Position numbers and translations under genes: made by a program. From assembly GCA_963920635.1 (NCBI GenBank), contig OY987298.1:65493949-65557948 (forward strand): a stretch of 64,000 nucleotides of DNA, read 5' to 3'. Under the pieces are notes generated by a model that was not told the DNA's origin, did not search any database, and saw only the letters and a list, made by a program, of their open reading frames with translations. Positions 57,566-64,000 of this stretch are shown one piece after another. Position 1 is the stretch's first letter, and every line of letters starts with the position of its first letter. This stretch comes from Pseudeuparius sepicola (Eukaryota > Arthropoda > Insecta > Coleoptera > Anthribidae).

Positions 57566-59989
57566 AATGCAGCACCACAGAAAACCAGATTGCCTACAAG
57601 TTATAAGCATGATTTTATATTCGATATTGCATTTTATGCCTGATGTAAACTTATGATGTGTTATTATTTTATTGCGAAATAATCATTAAGTATCGTTCAA
57701 GCATGTCTGCACCTATATACATATTGCATTGACACCTGGTTGATTAAAGTTTTAATTTATAATTGATGTGGTCACAGAGGCAATGTGCTGAAGCTATTGT
57801 GTTTACTTTGGATTCTAATCCTTTTATAGGTTTTTGATATGTACATATTTGCAAAAAACCAATGAAGTAAATATGAAATAAGACACTTTTTTATGAAAAA
57901 TGGCACATAGTATATTATGTACGTATTGTATATTACATAAAGTTTGATAATAACTTTTTATGTTGTAGCCTAACTGTATAATCTAACTTATCTTCTTCAT
58001 CATCACGCATTATTTTAATTCAATATATACTTTTTATATACTTAAAAACACATCCGCCTTAACGTTTATACAGGTTAAAGGTAAGCTTTACATTTTTTGT
58101 TCTAATCATTTATATAAATTAACCACTTACATTACCTTTAAAATTAAAGGGCTAGAGTAACTACAAAAATATATTCGTAATATAAAATGTCACACACTTT
58201 TGACATAATTCGTAGGATTCATCCCCAAAACTTTAAAGGTATGTCAAAAGAAACTTACATTTCTCTGCACCAATATCAGCAAAATGATTAAAAATGGCTG
58301 CCAACTTTCTTCAACAAGATTGATATAATTTAGTGCCAAAAACGTTCAGTGCATTTTATACCGCTGCCAAATTTTCCAATAGAAAATGGCTGCCGTCATG
58401 GAATGGAACTACACTGTTAGAAAAGTAAAGAAAAATATACTATGTAGTAAAATTATTGCAAAAAACACTTTTATACAACAAAAAAGAATCTTGATTTCTT
58501 CAATAATTAGGTACTTTATTTTGATTTCAAAAATATATACTAGTTCTACCATTGCAAATAAAGTACTTAAACCACTGAGAAATCAACTTAACAATCAAAA
58601 CAAAATATAAATATAAATTCACTACCAAACTAAACAGTATGAAAATATTACATGTTTTTTAATATAGTCTATCAAGAAAAAGTTGCTTAAAAATATCTTA
58701 AAATTATAAAAAAAAAATGAACAAAAGTTTACCTTTTCAAATATAAAGTTAACCTTACATTACATGATTAAAATCTAAGGATATATCATAGAGAAGCAAA
58801 ACATGGAGAAATATTAATTTGGTTTACAATAAACCTTATAAAAGTTGAAATAAAATGACTTCACTATGAAATATCAAATAAAAAATAATTTACAAAATAA
58901 TTCAACATACATATTTCGTAAAAAAAAACACAATTTAAGTCATTGGTATTTTAAAAAAGACCTATGGATCCGTAAGTATTGCAAATTACCAAATTACAGA
59001 AAAAAAAAACACGAAAGAAATATTTACAGGTAAGTAACTTTTAGGACAAATTCAAAAGTGCAAATACTGGCGCATAATTTTTGCAACTATATATATGGCT
59101 TGAGAACATTCATTTAAATAACATTCTACGCAAATTCTTCTTAAAAAGATTTGCTTACAAAATGGCACTTTTAATCTTATAAATATAAAAACTAACAGTA
59201 AATATACTGAAAAAAATGGCGAAGGAAATGAGATCAAAAATAAAGAATTTTTGTTTTCTATTTAGCACACATTATGTTCATAAAGAGTATTAGTTGTTGC
59301 AATAATTTGGCACATTATTGATAATACTGTTTATCTCAAGCCACATATAAAATAAAAAGTAGAAGCTAGTTACGTAGGAAATGATCGCTATAGGTAGCCT
59401 GGACTATATATTAAATCAATAAAGGTAACCTTTGTTCAAAAATACTTGTTCACATTGAGTGTATATTATAAAGGGCAACTGAAAGTTATGATCGATCTTA
59501 TACAACAACTTTACATACTACTTTAATAGCTAGAGCTATGCAGTTATCACTTTAGCTTTGCAAAGTGTCACAGTTGGTGCTATGAAAAATAAATACGAAT
59601 ATTGAAAACCTACTTAACTAGCTCTTCTAGGAATATGTGCTAAAAGAAGGAATATCGGTAGCTAAGCATTAGATAACTAAAAAACTGAACAAACCCTAGT
59701 AATTCTTCTTTTGTTTTTGAGATCATCACAGACGAAAATTATTAAAATTGTGAGATGTCCAAAACTGGTAAGACTGAACCATCTCTACTAAAACACAAAT
59801 CCATTCTTCTGACACACATTCCAATGCAACAAACTGGTTAAAAATGATACCATCATTTTATATAAATACACAATATTTTTAAAAAAATATAATATTGTTT
59901 TATGCCTGATGGGTGATGAGATGACAATGTTTTGTACGAGTTATTATATGTACAGGTGTTGACAGGCCAAGGGGCCGCTACTAGCAATG
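57566..59989 (-). other. region 3' of the daughterless stop, probable long 3' UTR in part
   Basis: AT-rich and largely free of the repeat families seen elsewhere, which fits a long untranslated tail of the bHLH gene. Inverted poly(A)-type TTTATT motifs occur (for example about 57669 and 58508). I cannot place the transcript end. Open frames here are unsupported. Confidence 0.35.
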
Positions 59990-61910
59990 CTATTGTGGCT
60001 GGCCAGGGCCGTTGTGGGGCAAGTTATTCGGGCCACCCTATAATGGAAAAATTCCTGTAATTTCAATTATCCCGGCAACCCACTTTGTTCTTGTTGGGAC
60101 ACACTGAGACAAAAGTGAGCAAAGCAGGCAGGGCCTATGGGTTTATCATGCGGAACTGTGGTTCCTTTCAAAATATTGATGCTCTAACATCAACATGTAG
60201 GATCCAAGTTGGAATATGGCTCTCTGATCTGGTGTCCATATTATGGTTACCATATAGCATTAGTAGAAAAAAATCAAAGAAAATTTTTAAATTGGATGGA
60301 ATGTATCCCAATTAATAGGGGTATCCCATATTATGTGGATCTTGTTTCCAGATATAATTTTGAAGTCTTGAATCGCGAAAGAGCACAGCTTCAATATCCT
60401 TTTTGTGGAAATTGTTGCATGGCGAAATTGATTCTCCTGACTCGGTACATCAGATTAACTTTCATGTGTCAAGATTGCAGGTGAGATACACATTCACTTT
60501 TTATTGTAACAGAGCAAGAACTAGTATAATACCTTAAGTCTCCTATATTCACAATGTGCAATAACTTTAATGAAATATTATGTCACATGTGCCACATTAA
60601 ATCTGATGTCTTATCTAAAATATTGTCTGTTACTGCATGTTCCTTTTCTCTAATTTAGAAATAATTTGTATTGTTAGTTTTCTGTTGTTTACACTATGTT
60701 TAATTTATGTATTACTGGTAAATTTGTCCTGTAAATGGTTGTTACTGTTGGGCAAATAAAGGCTATTATTATTATTATTATTATTATTATATACTTCCTA
60801 TTATCAATTTATGGTCACTAGAAAAACATCGAATAATCACTGCCTAAATGGAATATAAATCCGACCAGTTGACAAGTTTTTATATGGCTATTTTAATATT
60901 TTTTCTACTATCATTCAAACCTATCAAGATGTTGCTTAGCCAAATTTCTTTATTTGTTAGCTTATAAACAAAAGTTTTAAGTATATATTTTTTTAGCAAA
61001 CACTGTTATATTTCAAACTAACCTATATGATTATTATCAGTGGACATAAAATATACTAAAATAAAATAGGTATAGTAATAAAGGGATATGCCATTTTTAA
61101 AAATATCTATTGAGAATCTGCCATTTTGTCACTTGTCACAAAAAAAAACTACTTCATTTATTTTGAGCATCGAGAAGTGTTTCTAGGTAGAAATCTAGAG
61201 ATTTCTTGAAGGCAGAGTGAATATTTCATTATTTGTTAAGGAAATTGAAAAATATTGAATGTTTTTTTTTTTCATTTTTTGTAAAGTTGGCAATGAACAA
61301 TGACTAGATTTTAGCCTAGTGATTAGTGGAAAAACAAAAAATAGTCCTTATTGCCAGGTTACTGCAGGAGGCAATAAACTTATTCATTTTGTCACAACAT
61401 AACCAAGTAAAGTTTTAGTTGCATTGAAGCCAATAAAAGGAAAATGTGAAATATAAAAAAGCTAATGGAGATCATACAAGTTGTCCAAATCCAAGATTTT
61501 ACTCATGTTTGCTAATTTTTTAATGACTTACAGGTATGGCGGAGTAATGAGGCGCAGAGAGCATATGGTGTGGTCCTGGACCCAACTTGGGACCATCTTC
61601 TGCTTTTTCTTCTTCCCGCCGTTTTAAGCAGGCTGCCTTTGGGTTTAAATTTCTTTCTGCAATTAACAAAAATTACAATTAAAACTGAGTTATTAAATAA
61701 AATGTGACACTCCCATTATTACATTATTAATGTGTACGATGAATGTAAATTGAAGGAAACTCACCTCGTACTTGCTGTTCCAGTGTCATTATCACTTCTA
61801 CAGCCATATTCAAAATCCCCAATTTTGTCTGAGGTTTGTCAGTTTTAAGGTGTGCCATGCACATTCTACCAAGCTCTTTCAGAGCTTCATTAATGTCTCT
61901 TATGCGTATC
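59990..61910 (-). CDS. da: daughterless/E-protein bHLH transcription factor, last three exons
   Basis: Minus-strand exons 61910-61765, 61656-61532 and 60037-59990 join in frame. The first begins in the basic region and covers the helix-loop-helix: [20 protein letters not shown], then [20 protein letters not shown] and IMTLEQQVR. The second gives [20 protein letters not shown] then [20 protein letters not shown]. The third is short, [15 protein letters not shown] and stop. Donors are GTGAGT and GTAAGT; acceptors TTTTAG, TTGCAG and ATTATAG. This is the near-invariant C terminus of class I (E-protein) bHLH factors, which dimerise with tissue-specific bHLH proteins on E-boxes. Upstream exons, including the RERRQANNARE part, lie beyond the window or in unread introns. 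The last intron (1.5 kb) contains a LINE in opposite orientation. Confidence 0.92.
60075..60791 (+). pseudogene. 5'-truncated LINE inside the last da intron
   Basis: The plus strand reads [20 protein letters not shown], then in the next frame [19 protein letters not shown] text (here [14 protein letters not shown] in one frame and [20 protein letters not shown] in the other), [38 protein letters not shown] and LNFHVPRLQ-like LTFMCQDCR. About 300 bp of decayed coding/3' sequence follow, ending GGGCAAATAAAGGC and an (ATT)n tail (60766-60791). It is the C-terminal part of a Jockey/CR1-type reverse-transcriptase ORF, frameshifted, antisense to da. Confidence 0.8.
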
Positions 61911-62720
61911 CTAAAATTGATTTTGAAACGGCATTATTTGTGTGTGTTATGAATTGCAATTATTTTTCAACATTCATTTTTACATAACATACTATAAGTA
62001 TTAATTAGATCTGTAAAAAAATCATAGCATAATCAACTGACATATTTTTAGTGTAGCACAGAATACATTTGGTCGATTTACCTTTGGTCTGACATCACTA
62101 ACCGGTGGAAATTATAAAAGATATCGAAGTTTCAATAAAGTGCCTTAGAAATATTTGTTGATTTTATACAACAAAAATGAAATGCTCAACATTTTTTAAT
62201 CGAGACAAATTTGTTACCAGAAAAAAGACTAATGTTTTCACATACATTTATTCCTGGATTTTCAATCCCTCTCCAAAGCATTGTAAGATGAATAGGACTG
62301 AATCTATTATATCTGTTATTTTTTGCTTCAATTCTCTCAAACCTTATAGGGGTGAATATCCTACTCTTGTCGACCCATTAGAAAAAATCTGCTTTTAATG
62401 TCCTCTCTGACCCTTTCTGGGAATAACTGATGAAGAATACCCAAGTAATCATTTATGATATGATAGGTAGCTCCATCTTGCTGGAAAAACATGCCTGTGT
62501 TGATCATCACTCTAAATTGCAGGAGTCCTTATCAAGTGGCAGAAGCACTCAGATGTAACAGTAAAATACAATGCAGCCCAAACAATAACTTTAGGTAAAT
62601 GCATTAGCCTGTCACGAACGGTTTTGCAGATTCTGCTTTGCCCAATATAGGCAGTTCTTTGGCTAATACATAAAGAACAAATTCTTGATTTTTCACTTGG
62701 ATTTTATAAAGAGCTTCTAG
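61911..62720 (-). other. upstream da intron, no exon recognised
   Basis: Sequence before the acceptor at 61911-61912 on the minus strand. I searched it for the preceding E-protein exon (basic region) and did not see it. No repeat structure stands out before 62720. Confidence 0.45.
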
Positions 62721-62725
62721 ATATA

Positions 62726-63100
62726 CAGGGTGTTCCTTAATGACATGCTAATACTTAAGAGGGGGTTGCCGACAGCGAAAGTGACGTTAGATTCCGTATT
62801 TTTTTAAGTTGTATAACATAAAATCTAATATCATTTTACCTGGCAAAAATTTATTACAAACATCTCTGTCTTTATTTTAATCATAAGATCTTACAAGTAG
62901 TTTTGTTTTATAGGTTATGAAAACCTTGGGGAAAATAATAATTCCAGTGCATATGCTTTTAAGATCTTTAAAATGAAGACAGAGATGTTTGTACTACATT
63001 TTTGCCAGGTAAAATGTTATTAGATTTTATGCTATACAACTTAAAAAAAATACGAAATCTAACGTCACTTTCGCTGTCGGCAACCCCCTCTTAAGGGGGT
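62726..63100. mobile_element. foldback element in the upstream da intron
   Basis: It starts CAGGGTGTTCCTTAATG after ATATA. The arms 62755-62900 and about 62960-63096 are inverse (GGGGGTTGCCGACAGCGAAA; AAGTTGTATAACATAAAATC; CATCTCTGTCTTTATTTTAA). The right terminus does not mirror the left outermost 30 bp, so it is truncated there. Confidence 0.7.
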
Positions 63101-63159
63101 TATTCTTGGGCCCATTTTAAGAAAAAAACTTCATGTGAACATATGTCGTAAACGTCCTA

Positions 63160-64000
63160 ACTTTTGAGATACAGGGCGTTAAAGTTCATTTTTTTAAATT
63201 GAATTTTGGCTACATCTCCCGAAATAATCAAGCTGCTGAACTGAAATTTGGCACTGCTATGTTTTTGGGGATGGATGTCAATTTCACCGAATCTCACAGA
63301 GGGCGCCACCTGCGCTGTTTTTTTGATCACGCTTTTACGCGTAACTTTCTTGAGGTTATCTTTTTGGTCCTGCAGGTCCATCATTTTAGTGCATATTTTC
63401 ATTCTGCAAGAAAAAGGTACTCTTGTTTCATAACGATTAAATCAACCGTTTACGTTTAAATTGGCAAAATGTGCCCCAAAACACCTGTTGACTCCAATAT
63501 TCGAAACATAAAGTTTTCAACGACCGCTTTCAAATGCTACAGATCAACTGTACCTTCAAAATGAAGAAAAAAATCCCTATGAACAATGCACCAAAAATTA
63601 TTCGCTTTCAAAATGGAAAGGATTGAATTTGACAAAATTTAATAATAATAATAATAATACACCCTATTTCAAGAAAACCAATGGTGTTTTGACCAATATC
63701 CATTTAGCATTTTTTTCTTCATTTTGAATGTACAGTTGATATGTAGCATTTGAAAGTGGTCGTTGAAAATTTTATGTTTCGAATATTGGAGTCAACAGGT
63801 GTTTTGGGGCACATTTTGCCAATTTAAACGTAAACGGTTGATTTAATCGTTATGAAACAAGAGTACCTTTTTCTTGCAGAATGAAAATATGCACTAAAAT
63901 GGTGGACCTGCAGGACCACAAAGATAACCTCAAAAAAGTTACGCGTAAAAGCGTGATCAAAAAACAGCTCAAGTGGCGCCCTCTATGAGATACGGTGAAA
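63160..64000. mobile_element. foldback element cut by the right window edge
   Basis: Family of 2230-5052 and 11851-12335. The left arm begins near GAGATACAGGGCGTTAAAG; the axis is near 63641 in an (AAT)n run. GGTCCTGCAGGTCCATCATT pairs with its inverse near 63898. By symmetry the right end would fall about 120 bp beyond the window. Confidence 0.75.

Noticed and set aside
63157..63459. 81-86 aa frames in the right-edge foldback
   Set aside because: Repeat-derived; the same sequence without an intact frame occurs in the other family members.

Overview
The window is AT-rich insect genomic DNA, probably beetle or a similarly repeat-loaded insect (my inference from gene style and element families). 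Two host genes are recognisable: a small PARP-type mono-ADP-ribosyltransferase on the plus strand (three coding exons, 1304-1914, 9405-9647, 10202-10292) and the 3' end of a daughterless/E-protein bHLH gene on the minus strand (exons 61910-61765, 61656-61532, 60037-59990). Almost everything between them is layered mobile DNA. All calls were made by eye from the sequence and the translated frames; no database was searched.

Region by region. 1-10.5 kb: PARP gene with a 7.5-kb first coding intron filled by nested inverted-repeat elements, and a 181-bp hAT-like MITE just after its stop. 10.5-17.3 kb: decayed LINE reverse transcriptase next to a Penelope-type GIY-YIG fragment, then several foldback elements. 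17.3-21.5 kb: a 4.1-kb TIR element carrying a hAT element with an 8-bp duplication. 21.6-25.5 kb: 3' end of a restriction-endonuclease-type LINE, a pogo/Tigger-like element with transposase and THAP remnants, and a foldback. 27.4-32 kb: RNase H fragment, nested foldbacks, and a P-superfamily element (8-bp target duplication, transposase relic).

32.7-47.7 kb is the main object of interest: a 14,965-bp element that is a near-perfect palindrome (arms of 7,570 and 7,353 bp around a 42-bp spacer). It starts AGTAGTAA, ends TTACTACT and is flanked by a 6-bp duplication GTGCAA. These are the terminal hallmarks of Polinton/Maverick elements, but no polymerase B, integrase, ATPase or capsid gene is visible. 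Each arm carries instead a compact two-gene unit (102 aa and 40 aa, overlapping by ATGA) behind a promoter with TATA boxes and clustered nuclear-receptor half-sites, followed by three different tandem arrays. I read it as a giant non-autonomous foldback derivative of a Polinton-like element, which I do not recognise as described.

47.8-57.6 kb: three more hAT-like insertions with 8-bp duplications, a Jockey-like LINE tail, foldbacks, and a nearly complete Tc1 element with a broken DD34E transposase. 57.6-62 kb: daughterless 3' end, with a 5'-truncated LINE inside its last intron. 62.7-64 kb: two more foldbacks, the last cut by the window edge. A recurrent theme is a set of TA-flanked foldback elements whose ends read CAG(T/G)GTG, several inserted into one another.
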